The notes under the pieces are model-generated. The model made no database searches. It had not been told where the DNA came from and worked only from the letters and a program-made list of their open reading frames with translations. A stretch of DNA of 64,000 nt from Chelydra serpentina (Eukaryota; Chordata; Testudines; Chelydridae): contig JBAIAC010000018.1 in assembly GCA_037349315.1 (NCBI GenBank), forward strand, positions 3,658,001 through 3,722,000, given 5' to 3'. Below are positions 23,004 to 35,508 of the stretch, piece after piece (positions within the stretch are counted from its first letter, which is position 1; the number at the start of each line of letters is the position of its first letter). The translations under genes and the position numbers were made by a program.

Positions 23004-24504
23004 AAATAGTTTGTGGGTTGGGCTGGCTATGCTAGGTTTTTTCGGATTGCGGTATGGGTAAACTACCTGTGTTTATCACTCACAGACGAGAAGAGTAGTG
23101 AATGTGATATCTTGCACTCCAACCCTTTTTATAAATGAGGAGGAATGTAAATGAGTCAGTGCAGGCATAAAGCAATATAAGTGCAATATATCATAACAGA
23201 TGGTTATGCTATAATCGTGTTTGCTTATATACAATTTATCTGTATGATGTGCATAAACCTTTTAAAGTGACTAATTGTGATAATGGAATTAAATGAGTAC
23301 ATTTTCTGTAAGCTGAAGCACTGATTTGAATAACTTTCCCATTCCGCAGTTTAACTTGGTTAGCTTTCTGTAAATGAGGATATGACAGCTGGCATGATGC
23401 CCAATTATTTTTTTCTGAATTGTGTAATTTAGCAGTTCTGGCAGCTCTATATGTATGGAAGACTGTAAAGTGACATGAATGTTTTTCATACCTTTTGTGG
23501 TCTGTTTTTCATGAGTTAGAAAATGTTTAGCACCCACTGCACTTTTCCCCCTGCTCTGGCTCAACCACATCATAATTTACTGTAGCACCTTTGTGTTCAT
23601 TTTCTCCTCCATACATCAAACTTATATTTTTCTACATTTTTATTTGTTGCAGTGGTCCATTCAGGTACTATATTGACTATAATGCTCTTTAAGGCATTTC
23701 TGATGAACATTCCAAATTGGGTTTTTAATTTTGATTGTATTGGGTTTTCTTTCATCTTGGACGCATCATTCATTTTTTGTCAACAAAATATAGTTTAAAC
23801 ATTTAATTGGCCTTCAGACAGGGGATTTTTACCTTAAGTTGTCCAAAATTAGGCTCTTGTTTTGAAAAGTTATTCTAAATACTATTCCAGTATTAAAAGA
23901 ATATAATTTTATTAACTCTAAATTACATTTGTTCTTTAAAAATGTTTCGAGAGTATAAAAATCTTATAGTATCTGGCATCTTTTTAAAAAATGTGTTTTC
24001 TCTAGTTTACTTGATAAGGGAGACTGAAAACGTCTATATTTTTGTTGCTAATTTAACATATAAGAAAAACGATTACATTCTTTTTATACACCAAAGACAA
24101 ATCTACTAAGAGAGCTCCATGACTGCATCACAACTTTCCCAACCAACCTGAATTAACTCAAGTCTGTCTATAAACATTTGTCTAGCCAAGGTTTTGTGGG
24201 GACTATAGTAGGTAAATTAAATCAATTTCAGAGCATCCTGAACACTGACCTTCATATATTCCATATATCAAAATATACACCTAAAATATTTTGCTTATAT
24301 ATGAACAAAAGGTTCATATCTTTTCAGGATTTTTTAATTCAGTTTTATTAGTGTCTTTTTGGCTTCAAAGGCCTATAGATGAATGGAATAGAATTGCTTT
24401 GGCTCCTGAGTGAGAAGTTCTGTAGCCCTTGAGGCTAAATGAGTAACACTTGTTTGTGCACAAAGATCCATATTGGTTCAACTCTGGCAACAGAAGTCTA
24501 TTGC

Positions 24505-24735
24505 CTACTCCTGGAGGAATTATGTGCCAAAAAATTGGAAAAACTCTGCTCACAATATATTCAAATTCTGCAAAATTCTGCTTTATTTTATTTGTCAAAA
24601 TAACGCAATATAATCACGCCAGATTCGATTATTTGGTAATTTATTTCAAAATACCTGTCAGCAAGTATGTCTGTAATAATACAGACCAAAAAAACGGTTC
24701 AGGAATTTTTTTTTAACAAATAGATTACCATGCAA
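24505..24735. repeat. Interspersed repeat, family uncertain
   Basis: CTCCTGGAGGAATTATGTGC followed by TTTGTCAAAATAACGCAATA, TAATCACGCCAGATTCGATT and GTCAGCAAGTATGTCTGTAA is a sequence order I recognise from sauropsid genomes as repetitive. I see only one end clearly and cannot assign a class. Confidence 0.4.
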
Positions 24736-27454
24736 ATGAATACAGAACTTTGAGTCATACATTTCTGTAAAGTAGTTTAAATGAATTTCCCGCATCCCTC
24801 AGAATCAGTGCCAAGGTTAGGGGTAGTCAGGGATAACGGAGGAGCGGAGGAAGAGGGAAGGAACATGGGAGAAGTATGGAACAATTTTTTATTTTTTTTT
24901 GGAGGGGAGGGATTGTTAGGGAGTTGGGGAGCCTCCCACATGCAGACCCTGGCTGACCCCAGGCCTCTCCCATTCAGTCAGACACATCTGCCCCCATCCG
25001 TGATTTGCCTTCTTTTCCAATTGTTTTGCCTCCCTTTTGCTCTCTTTCTCACTTCTCCCTCCCCCAAAGAGCTTCTTTTTAAAAAAAAAATAAAAATCTG
25101 AAATAATCAAGTTGTTTCAAGTTCTCAAGCACATTTTCCTTATTGTTTTGGAACACTGCTTAAACTGCAAATGTTAAATATTAAATTGCTCCTCTCCCTA
25201 TTTCCTCTTATTCTCCTAAGCCTTCTCAGGCCTCAAATATGTTATGAAAAAAATAAATAAATCTTAGCTATTGAGCCAAACTTAAAAAAATAAATCCAAG
25301 GACCAAAATAAAACCACCCCACATCCTGTAGGGAAGATTAAATGTTTCATGTTTTACCAGAGCTCTTCCTCACAAGCAGATCAAACATTTCAGTTCTAAA
25401 AAATTAAGCTATTAAAGGATGTTAAAACATTTGTGTAGGCGAATGTCCTTTCTCTTTTAATAAGGTAGTTGTGTGAATATTCCAGTTACTGCTTTTTAAA
25501 ATACACTGTGTGAATTAAAAGAAGACACATTTTCCTACAAGTTTACTATAAACAAAGATTATCAAAAGAGTAAGTCAGTAGACTAAAGTTAACAGAGAGA
25601 ATTGTATACATCATTTTCTGCCTTTGAAGGTGACCTGGAGAGAGATCCCCTAGTTGCAAACAAGTTTCCAGTCTGATGTTTAGCACTCTGAGTGGTAACA
25701 GTGGTGGAGGGTGTGGCCCTTGCTCATAACTTCCCATGAAAGGCGAAACTGATGTCGGAGTATGGGCATATTTGTAGTGTAACTAGTTTTATTTATGTAT
25801 TTATATACCAGTCTTGGAACAGAGGTGGTCATAAACAGTGTGCAGGCAATCCTTTCTTTCCGGACTCTCAGCCAAACACCAGCTCCTAGAGAGAAACTCT
25901 GCTTTAATCTCTCTAACTTTAGCGTCTATTCTTGAGACAAACTCCCTTGCTGCCTGCTACAGTTTCCCAAAGAACCTGCCTCAGAAATCCGACACAGTAA
26001 TTGTTTTTTTTGGAGTATGAGAGCAACAGCACCATCTGGAAACTTCTCCCATAATACTCTTGGACAAACAACATTACAAACATTTTGCACATGGGCAATT
26101 AACATGTAAGTGTGACTGTACTTTATTTTCAGCAAATAGAAGCAGTTCTTGGTCTTAAGGTGGCCTTCTAGTATGCTAGTATACATGGAGGCTTCAAGGG
26201 ATCAAGAGGCACCAAGATGTTTTGTCATAATATACTCTTAAAGATGAACTGCAAAATCCCTCCATCTTTTCCTTACTCTTCCCCCCACCTGCAAATAAAC
26301 CGATTGTTTAGTGCATTCTTAGGGTTTTCCTTTGTTGGTTAGGTCTTCGCTTCCCTCTCTTAGCGGAAGGACATAATGCTGAACTACAAGGTGCGATCTG
26401 AGTGAGCTGTGTAGCTCTGCCTTCCTATCCCTAAGGAGACTATTTCTTTTACTTCAGATTAAACAAATGAGCAAGCAGTTAAAAAGCCTGGGATGACTTT
26501 TATAAGACTATAAAGCCGCAGAAAAGGCTGAATTTGGTTTTGCTCTGCTCTTGTGAAGTTTGCATACTGGTAATGTCAGCGTGAAACATTCTGTTCCTAG
26601 TTCTGGAATTGTCCACGACCGATGTTGGATTATGTACCCAACTCTGTGTACACCCTTTTGGTATCTAGGTTCCAGGGTCCACAAAGAACGTTGCAATCAA
26701 TATGCAGTGCAAGCTCTCTGCTTCTGTTTGGTTTTATATGTTACTGTTTGTGTCCTGTCTCTGTTTAATTAAGCAAAAAGCACTTCCATTCATTGCTAAG
26801 TAAAGTGATGCTAATTATGTGAATGGCATTTACTGGTTTCTTATTTAAAACTGGACTCTTGTTTAACAGCGGAAAGATGTAAAACTTAAGTTGCAAACCA
26901 GAAGGAGAGTTAACCTAGTTTACAAAATGCAAGATTGCTTGCAGCTTTTCATTTAAAAATGTAATCGTTCCTGTCTAAATAAAAAGCTGCTGCAAATCAA
27001 GTATTTGGGGAGAACCTGACTCTGTTCATTTTATTGTATGATGTACCGTGTACATTTTATATCCATTCAGTGTAAAACCCTGAGCTGCCAAGCAACTGTT
27101 GCCATTTTTCACTTCCTTGGAATCATTTTTGAACATCTGGATTTGGCAGAAGCTTTACATAAATCCCATGTCTCTTAAAAATATAAGCTGTGGCACTTTG
27201 TCTACCATGTTTTGCCAGAGAGCTAGAGATGAATCTAAATGTTCATTGTAAAGCAGAACTGTAATTTAATATGCAAGGCTATGTATTAAAGTGACACGCT
27301 ACCTTAGTGTGCCAAGGTTTTAAATAACATATGCTCACTCTCCCTAGAGTATTATGTGAAAGTTTAGTCTTCCCAAGTTTAATAACTTATTACTGAAATT
27401 AGAGCTTGCTGCTTAACACAAGTTCTGTGTATAGGTGTGTGTCAGCTTTGCAGG

Positions 27455-27526
27455 GTCTCCTTTTGCATTAATTCTTTCCTTTCCTTTCTCTCTTCTTTCC
27501 TCCCTCCCCCCCCCCCCCCCCCGCAG
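27455..27526 (+). repeat. Long pyrimidine tract ending in poly-C and CAG
   Basis: About 70 bases of almost pure C and T, including an 18-base C run, end in GCAG. It resembles a strong splice acceptor and poses a homopolymer sequencing risk. No protein frame follows it. Confidence 0.75.
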
Positions 27527-28462
27527 TCCCTTCAGTGGAATTTTCTGTTCTTGAATATAACTTAACTGACACTGGAGACTGAAGTGTCTCATTTTTTACA
27601 GAACACACTGCATGGGAAACAAATGTAGGCTTATTCAGTTATACTGAATTGTACCCATTACTTTCCACTCTGCCTGTTTTTGTGTCATCTGCAATCTTGA
27701 TTTGGCAATGACGATGTATTTTTTCCCCAGATTTTAGATAAATATATTGAATAGCATTGGTCTGAGAACAGATCCCTGTGGGACCCACTAGAAAAACACC
27801 CATTTAATGGCTATTGCCCACTTTTGCAACCTATCTTTAACCAGTTTTTTAATACCTTTAACAAGGGATATGTTGATCGTAATTTTTTTTTATCAGAACA
27901 TCGTGCAGGACTAAATCATATGCCTTACAGAATTCTAAGTATACAGTCAAGACAATTACCTTAATCAACCAGACTTATGATCTTGTCAAACTTGATATCA
28001 TTTTTTGATAAGGCCTATTTTTCATAAAACAACGTTGATAGACCTTGGTATTAATTATGTTCCTATCTTTTAATTCTTTACTTATTGTGTCCCATATCAG
28101 CCTTTCTAGGATTGTTGTCCAGGATCAATATCAGGCTAACCATCCTATGATTACGTGTCATCCTGTTTACCCTTTGAGAACATTTGTATGAAAATAGTAT
28201 TTTCTCCAGTCCTGTGGTACTTCCCCAGTGTTCCAAGATCTGTTTAAAAATCAGCATTAATGTTGCAGAGAGCTCCTCAGCCAATTCTTTGAATACTCTT
28301 GGTGTAAGTTACCCAGTCCTGCAGATTTAAAAATGTTTAACTTTAGTAGTTGATGTTTAACATCCTCTCTAGTTAGTGGTAGAATACAATGTTAATGAAA
28401 TACTTTAAGACATGAATACACGATCCCATTTATTTTCAAATAAAGAGAAATGTTTATGTATG

Positions 28463-29033
28463 TGTCACGGAGTATAGGGGAGTCCGGCCCTGCACCCCTC
28501 TTCCCCGGATTCACTGGGAGTCTCAGCCAGCCAGTAGAACAGAAGGTTTATTCGAGATGCCAGGAACACAGTCCAACCAGAGCTTGTCAGTATGTCCAGG
28601 ACCCCTCAGTCGGGTCCCTCCGGGGGGCAGGGAGCCCAGACCCCAGCCTGGGGCTCCCTGCATTTCACCCCACAGCTCCAAACGGGGCAGGGAGGCCAGA
28701 CCCTGTCTGCCTCTCTCCCCTCTTCTCCGGCCAGCTCCAAACTGAAACTCACCAGCCCCTCCTCCCCCTTTGTCTGCCTCCCGGGCCAGGAGGTCACCTG
28801 ATCCCTTTTTCCCAACACCTTCAGCTCATACCTTTGCCGGGGAGGGGCCGGGTCATCTGTTGCCAGAAGACCGAGTGTCGGCCCTTCTCTGTGTCCAGGC
28901 CTTTGCCTTCTAGGGCTTTGTAACAATCATGCACCGTTGTCCCACCACCTAGATACTCAAGCACCGCATAGGGGAAACCGAGGCACCCACACAGTACTCA
29001 GGGAAACCTTAACAACAGTCCTAGTTCGTCACA
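28463..29033 (-). mobile_element. Solo LTR of an endogenous retrovirus-like element, 571 bp
   Basis: The sequence starts TGTCACGGAG and ends TTCGTCACA, giving the TG...CA ends expected of an LTR. It is flanked by a perfect 5-bp duplication GTATG (28458-28462 and 29034-29038). TTTATT at 28547-28552 is AATAAA on the minus strand and so fits a minus orientation. No internal coding region, primer-binding site or second LTR is present, so this is a remnant left by LTR-LTR recombination. The GC-rich open frames inside it are not proteins I recognise. Confidence 0.85.
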
Positions 29034-29649
29034 GTATGTCTGCCTTTTCTCCCTCATGACTGATCATTTAACCATTCTTATCTGGTTTCCAACCTATAAT
29101 CTTTCTAGGATTTAATTTATCCCTCAAATAATTAAATAATTCCTCCTTATTTTCTTTAACGCTACTGGCCATAAGCTTTTCATTGACACATTTTAGCTTT
29201 CCTTACCAAATGATTACATTTCCTAACTGCAGATGTCTGTTCATTGCTATCAGTTTCCCCAGTTTTTGCATTTGTTATATATTGGGTTTCTTTTATTGCT
29301 GTCTTCACTCCCCTCTTAATCAGGCGGTTATTTAACCAAGAAACCTTCATCTATGATGACAGAATTAGGGTTTTTTTTTGGGGGGGGCACCTAATAGAGG
29401 ATTCTTAAACAATTCCCAACTATCGTTCACATTGAGCTTTATATACTAGTTCACACTCAGTTTTCCTCATCATTGTTTTCCAGCTTTGGAAAATTAGCTC
29501 CTTTTAAAGCTTCAGGTGTAATATGTAAGTCACGAATACATTCTGTTTGTACACAGAGAATAAAATTGGATCGTGATCAGTTGCACCTAGGCAGCCATCA
29601 ATTTTTAGATTAATGATTAGTTCATGTTTATCCATTAGAATGTCTAGAA

Positions 29650-29960
29650 CAGGGGTCTCAAACACGCGGCCCGCAGACCACATGTGGCCCGCAGAGTTAT
29701 ATTCCATAGGCACCGACTCCACTGGCAGCCAAGCTCCAAACATTACTGAGTGTTTATATTTTATTAAAACCCCTCTTTGCATTACAGTTTTTAAAAAGTT
29801 AATACATTGACTTTTAATAGAATACTAAATTACTCCATTTTTTGTTCATTTTTTACTATACTTTTGTATCATTGTATGAAAAGGTTTCAGTAATGCGGCC
29901 CTCAGGCCAATTTACTAGTTCTCATGTGGTCCTCGTGGTGATTTGAGTTTGAGATCCCTG
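29650..29960. mobile_element. hAT element nested in the LINE, 311 bp
   Basis: Ends CAGGGGTCTCAAAC and the inverse of CAGGGATCTCAAAC match at 13 of 14, with a perfect 8-bp duplication GTCTAGAA at 29642-29649 and 29961-29968. Subterminal GGCCCGCAGACC and GCGGCCCTCAGGCC blocks are shared with 62626-63115. The central TA of the target fits the Buster-group pattern nnnTAnnn. Confidence 0.94.
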
Positions 29961-32124
29961 GTCTAGAATAACATTAGCCTGAGTTGATTGCTGTATTTTT
30001 TGTGTTAGAAATTTCCTATACATTTTTAGAAACTAGAAGTTAGTGCCAATAGCTAGTGTGTTTTTTTTGTTTTTTTTTTAATTCTTTTGTGATGTGGATG
30101 CCTCTCATGACTGGACAAGGTCTTCCAACACACTTGATGCTGGGCATAAAACAGCTTTCATGACAAAACTACTCTCACTTTCTGCTGACCTGGGCTGGAT
30201 TTAAATCAATGGTTAACTGGTAAAAGGCTCTGTAACATAGAGTGGTGTTCCCTGCTGCCATGTGCATACACTGACAAATCTGTTTTAGCGGAGATTTGTT
30301 TACAAAGAATGGCTTCCTCCAAGAAGCTGGTATTTTCCTCCCCACTTCCTGCTCACGTCCTCACCCAAGTTCGTTTGCAATATATAGGAATGCTTCCTCC
30401 TTCCCCATCACCCCACATTAGTATCCAGAAACAAAATTAGTTCCTTACCAAGTTGTACCTAACTGCTGTATTCAGCCTGCCTCTGAAGTTGTTGATTTGC
30501 TACTGACATTTTGTGATATTCAAAATTGAAAAGAAGGATCTGTCCCTTTTTTTGAGTCATTTGTGAGAGTGTGCTTTCAATGAGTAATGCGTTTAATGTA
30601 TTGTATTCGCTGATAACGCTACAAAGAAACAAAGGCCAAATACAGCCCCAGGGCAGATAAACCACTTTAAATATTGGCATTATATTAGCATTATTTTTGT
30701 ATGTCCAGTTTGTAAGCATCTTTTAATACTTCTATACACCGGTAGTCTTGAAGAAAGATCATGTTCAGCTTTAAGTTTCTGTTTGAAAAAGGAGGTAGTT
30801 CTCTCGCAGTAAGAGGAATGTGCAGGAAATGCTCTCTGCCTCCACACATCACTATATGCATACTCTGCTGTCACTTTACGTTGACTTGGTATGTTTTCAG
30901 TGTTTGAGAGTTTTAGCTTCTTGACTTCAGTTAACCACAATGGGTCAGAAGGCTAAACCTCACATGCCTTAAAAATTTGTCATAGAATCTAAAGGATTTA
31001 AGCATAGTATTTTAACCTTTAAATATGATTGACTGATAAAATGATTTCTTGCCATTCATTATAATTGACATACAAAACACAGTATTTTACTGTAATGCCT
31101 AAATGCTCTTTTGTGAATGTGATGTTAGTTGAAAGGTGTTATGTTATCATTGGAGGCTGAAATGCTTAGTCCACTGGGTGGGCATCGTAGCCAGAGGCTC
31201 AGCAAATAGTTCAGTCCATATGCCCATCAACTCATTTTGCCCTGCTCCTGAGATCACGAACAAAGGTGCCGGTTGTGGTGCAGGCTCTTCTTCTGTTGTG
31301 GCCTACTGACATTGAGACTGTCCATTCTTTTCACATAAGCGACTGAGCAGACGTTAAATAGTAAATGGTATTTTTCACTGTTGCCACAAGGTTGGGTTTT
31401 GACCAGTGGATGTAAAACCTGACAACCAATGCCCTGAATTTGTCAATAAACATATTTGCTTCAAATGAATATTCTGCTGTGAAGTTCATTTCTGTACTGA
31501 GACGTTGGTGGAAGCTTAAAGGCAGTTCTTCTAACGGTTAGTGAATTTTTTCATAGCTGCACTATGAAACTGCTGAAGTGTATACATACCCCGCATGTGT
31601 TTATAGTGTTTACTGCAGTATTCTTCCGCCCTTTCCCCCCAAAAGTCCTTATTTAAATCTTGGTCTCTTCCATTCTGTAAGTACAGCAGCAGGCTTTTCT
31701 CAAACAAGTGCCTTGAAGGGAGGGTGTTGTCCTCTGCCTTTTTTAGAATCAATATGTTTGAAGTACGCCTGTCTTTTATGTTGCTTATTGTGGTGGTGAA
31801 GTTTCCTAACCACTACACGGACCGTTAGCATAATAGCGCGCTCTGTTCTGTGTGCAGGTAGGGTTTTTTCCCCTTTAAATTATGAAAATAAATAATAACT
31901 TCTATAGTATCCGTAGAAATATTTTTGATTTTTGTATGAGCTGGGGCTGTACAAGCTTTTCCATGCGGATCTACTGATTATAACTCCATTTTGACCTGCT
32001 ATTCCAAACCCAGAGCCCCGGAGCTCCGGTTGCCAGTTGTGCCATCTCTGTGACATGGAGAAGCGAAGGCTACAATGAGACTCAGTGTCATTTATGCCTG
32101 TGACCTAGTAAAACTTGAACCTAA

Positions 32125-32934
32125 GGCCTTGGCTACACTTGCCAGTTACAGCGCAATAAAACTGCCTGCAGCGCTGTAACTCACGAACTGGCTACACTTG
32201 CAAGGCACGTGCAGCGCTGCATCTCCTCAGGTACAGCGCTGCGTGTACACCACCTCCCCGAGAGGAATAACAACTGTTGCGAAGTGGGTGGAACGTTGGT
32301 CTTTCAGTGTAGCCGAGGAACAACGCAGTTACTGATCTCCGGAAGCTGCCTTTGTTTTGAAACGGCACTTCCGGGTTGGAGTTCAGAGCTCCGTTGTTGA
32401 GGTGCTTTACAAAAAACCAAACACCGCTACTGTTTGCAGGCGGTGCGGGGGGGGGAGAAGGGAGGGGGTCCGTTTTGAATGCCGGCAGCAAAGTTGCCTT
32501 GGACAGAGACGGGGGGGGGGGGGGGGGAGGAGAAGAACGGCGGGGGGGGGGAGGGGGAAGGCTCCGTTTCCTCTCTTTTATCTGCTCTTTAAAAACAAAC
32601 AAAGCCCCTGCTGTTTGCTTTCAGTGATTGAGAGAGAGGCAGGGGATGTGGAGGTGTGGAAATAATGAGCTGACACTCTGCGGATATTCCAAAAACCCAC
32701 TCTTTTTCCAAAAACGCTCCCTGTCAAAGTCCCCCTCACCCCCCCCCATTTGAAAAGCACGTTGCAGCCACTTGAATGCCCATAATGCACCGCTCCTAAT
32801 ACAGCTGCAAATGCCTCAAATGTAGCCACCTTACTGCGCTGGCAGCTGCCAGTGTGGACAGGCTGCAGCGCTTTCCCTACTCAGCTGTACGAACACGGGT
32901 TTAACAACAGCTCTGTACATCTGCAAGTGTAGCC
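32125..32934. mobile_element. PIF/Harbinger-like element, 810 bp, GC-rich
   Basis: Flanked by TAA on both sides (32122-32124 and 32935-32937). Left terminus GGCCTTGGCTACACTTGC; the right inverts to GGCTACACTTGC, lacking a few bases. Inner segments carry many copies of CAGCGCTG. The middle holds a 17-base G run (32511-32527) and more long G runs to about 32560. Frames on both strands here reflect base composition. Confidence 0.82.
32445..32562 (+). repeat. G-run cluster, quadruplex-prone
   Basis: Several runs of 5 to 17 G lie within about 115 bp inside the Harbinger-like element, separated by short A/C spacers. Runs of this length are prone to assembly error and to G-quadruplex formation on the + strand. 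Confidence 0.85.
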
Positions 32935-34329
32935 TAAATGTCCTGAGGTGGAGGGTCAGTGTACTAACCCGCTGTGCTACTGCCAGGCCTTGCTTTAGGT
33001 GAAGGATTTCTCTTACCCTTTCGTCTCTGTTCCTTGGAAAGAACGTGGTGGTACGGGGAGGGGGAAGTAAATGCGTGGTGGTTCGGTTTTTTTGAGAGAG
33101 GTGTCTGTATTTCTAAGGTTCCCAGTCCTTATTCATCTTGGCTGCTAATCTCTTAAATAAAACCCATTGATTTCTGTCATTTTTTGCCATCTTCATTCAG
33201 GGGAGCAAGGTATGAGTAGTGCACCTTTATATATTAATCAGTCTTCATCTCTATGTGCAAAAGCAGGTGTGTTTGAATACAGTTTTGTTGCTGATAACCA
33301 GACTTGAATAACATAAACGGTTGTAGCCTTTGTTGTCTTATTTCTTTGAGAGAAGCAGTACTTGAATTCACAATGAAATCCTTCCCCTGTTAATGTCAAT
33401 GGAAATTTTGCCAATGACTTCAGAAGAGCCAGGACTTCACCCTTGGATTATTGTTTGTTTGTTTGTTTTGGTGAAAGGAGAGGACTAGGAGTAGTATTCA
33501 CTACAGGACTGTGCCGCTCTGAGGAGCCTCAAGGGCCTGCATTAGGCCTAATACATGGCTTAAGGGTCCATCAATGCTAATCTACACCGCATCTCATTAT
33601 AGTTGTACAGTTCTACTATCTTGTCATGTAGTATGCGGAGAAGAAAATAGTACACAGCATGAATAAAGTACAGCAACATCTTCCAATCCACTGTCTGTGA
33701 AGACTTGAGGACAACTGTATCTGAAAGGAGAAACAAACAAAATTGGAGAAAAGAGGTTTTTTGTTTAGAATTATGCAAACATAGATCCAGCTCCCATTAA
33801 AATCAATTGCAAACTTCCCACAGATGTCAATGAAAGTAGGATTGAATCTCTAATTTGCATATGGTAGTTCCAAGAAAGCTCAGATCTGTTTGTGTAAATG
33901 TAATGAAAACTTGTACATGTTGAAATACTTTCTATAATAAGATCAAGAAAGAACAGATCTTCACTCTAAATACTGTTTTCATAACTCAGTCAATATTTAA
34001 GCATTCCTTCCAAAGCCTCTAGACAGTGTTGGGTTTTATTAGCGTGTAAAAATTTTCCTTTCCAAACACCAAAGAGGGCCTTAAATATTTATTTTGATAT
34101 GCTGCCTTTTTCAGAGGTTTGGCATTTAACTGCAGTGGTGTAGAAAATATGGAGTAGGTTTGGGGAGATACAGACTACTCAAGCTCCAATAAAAAATGCT
34201 GGACCAGTTCAGTCTCTCTTCTTAAACATTAGAATCCCTCTTGCTCATGCCCAGAACCAATACACTTCTGACAGATGTTCAGTAATTTAAGTTGTTTGAG
34301 CCCCTCTCATGAATATAGTTAGACATCTG

Positions 34330-35474
34330 TAAAGGCATTTGACTTAGTACCACACAACATTTTGATTTAAAAAAAAACACCCTGAATCAACATAAAATTA
34401 ACATGGCACTAATTAAATCGGTTAAAACATGGTTAATTGATAGGTCTCAAATGTAAACAGGGAATTAACATCGAGCAGGTCTGTTTCCAGAGGGGTCCAG
34501 CAGGTATCAGCTCTTAGCCTTAGGCTATTGAACTTTAAAAAAACGAAACAAAAAAACAATGGCCAGGAAGAAAAATAAAATCAGCAAACTTTTTCAGAAA
34601 TGGATGACAAAAAAACTGGGGGAGTGATAAACAATGAAGAGCCCCAACAGGTCACGAATTTAGAGTGATCTGGATTGCTTGGTAATCTGGGCACAAGCAA
34701 ACAATAAACATTGTAATATGGTTAAATGTAAATGTAGTCATCTAGGAATGAAGAATGTAGGCCATATCTAGAGAATGGGGGATTCTATCTTGGGAAGTAG
34801 TGAGCCTGAAAAAGATTTGGGGGTCATGATGGATAATCAGCTGAACATGATCTCTCAGGGTGCTGCTGGGGCTAGAAGAACTAATGCAATCCTGGGATGG
34901 ATGAACAGTAATTTTGAGTAGGAGAGGTTATTTTACCTTTATATTTGGCACTGTTGCAATCACTACTGGAATACTGTGTCCAGTTCTGGTGCCCACAATT
35001 CAAGAAGAATGTTGATTAAATTGGCCAGGGGTCAGAGGAGAGCCACAAAAAACGATTAAAGGATTAGAAAACATCCCTTACAGGGGTGGACTTGAGGAGC
35101 TCAATCTATTTAGCATGACAAAGAGAAGGTTAAGGAGTGACTGGATCAAAGTCTGTAAGTACCAACTTGGGGAAGAAATATTTAATAATGAGCAGAGGAA
35201 GGTATAACACGATCTAGCAAAGGAAGGTATAACACGATCCAGTGGCTGGAAGTTGAAGGTAGACGAATTCAGACTGGAAATAAGGCATACATTTTTAACA
35301 GTGAGAGCAATTAACCATTGAAACAATTTACCAAGGAGCTGTGATGGATTCTCCATCATATTTTTAAATCAAGGTTGGATGTTCTGTTTAAGAGAGATGC
35401 TCTAGGAATTATTTTGAGGACGTTCTATGGCTTGTGTTGTGCAGGAGGTCAGATTAGATGATCATAGTGGTCGG
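34330..35474 (+). mobile_element. CR1 LINE, 5'-truncated, RT C-terminal part and 3' UTR
   Basis: The start reads AFDLVPHNI in one frame, an RT block. From about 34810, KDLGVMMDNQLNM and ARRTNAILGW follow, again typical of CR1 RT near its C-terminus. The 3' end has GTTGTGCAGGAGGTCAGATT and AGATGATCATAGTGGTC at 35435-35472. Stops and frameshifts make it inactive. A 25-bp tandem duplication (AGGAAGGTATAACACGAT at 35196 and 35221) lies inside. Confidence 0.85.
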
Positions 35475-35508
35475 ACTTCTATTCCAACAGCTGTGTTGGA
35501 ATAGAAGT
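35475..35508. repeat. Perfect 15-bp inverted repeat next to the CR1 end
   Basis: ACTTCTATTCCAACA, a 4-base GCTG loop, then its exact reverse complement. It begins immediately after the CR1 3'-end motif, where a short tandem tail is normally expected. Confidence 0.9.

Larger units (their letters stand above)
27640..30050 (-). mobile_element. L2/CR1-like LINE, minus strand, interrupted twice
   Basis: Read on the minus strand, 29500-29980 outside the hAT insertion gives endonuclease-like LGATDHDPI, and 28080-28300 gives the RT N-terminal stretch LEHWGSTTGLEKILFSYKCS with NHRMVSLILIL further on. The stretch near 27740-27790 gives SGVPQGSVLRPMLF, a diagnostic RT block, with ADDTK beyond it. Frames are broken by stops and indels, so it is inactive. 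The solo LTR at 28463-29033 and the hAT at 29650-29960 lie inside it, and the LINE resumes on both sides of each. Confidence 0.85.

Noticed and set aside
28450..28926. 157-codon frame with Pro/Ser-rich product
   Set aside because: It lies in the solo LTR on the strand opposite to the LTR's likely transcription; it is a by-product of GC-rich sequence.
32192..32665. A CpG island or promoter at the GC-rich block
   Set aside because: The block is bounded by TAA duplications and inverted ends shared with other MITEs, so its composition is that of a transposon. No promoter motif stands out.
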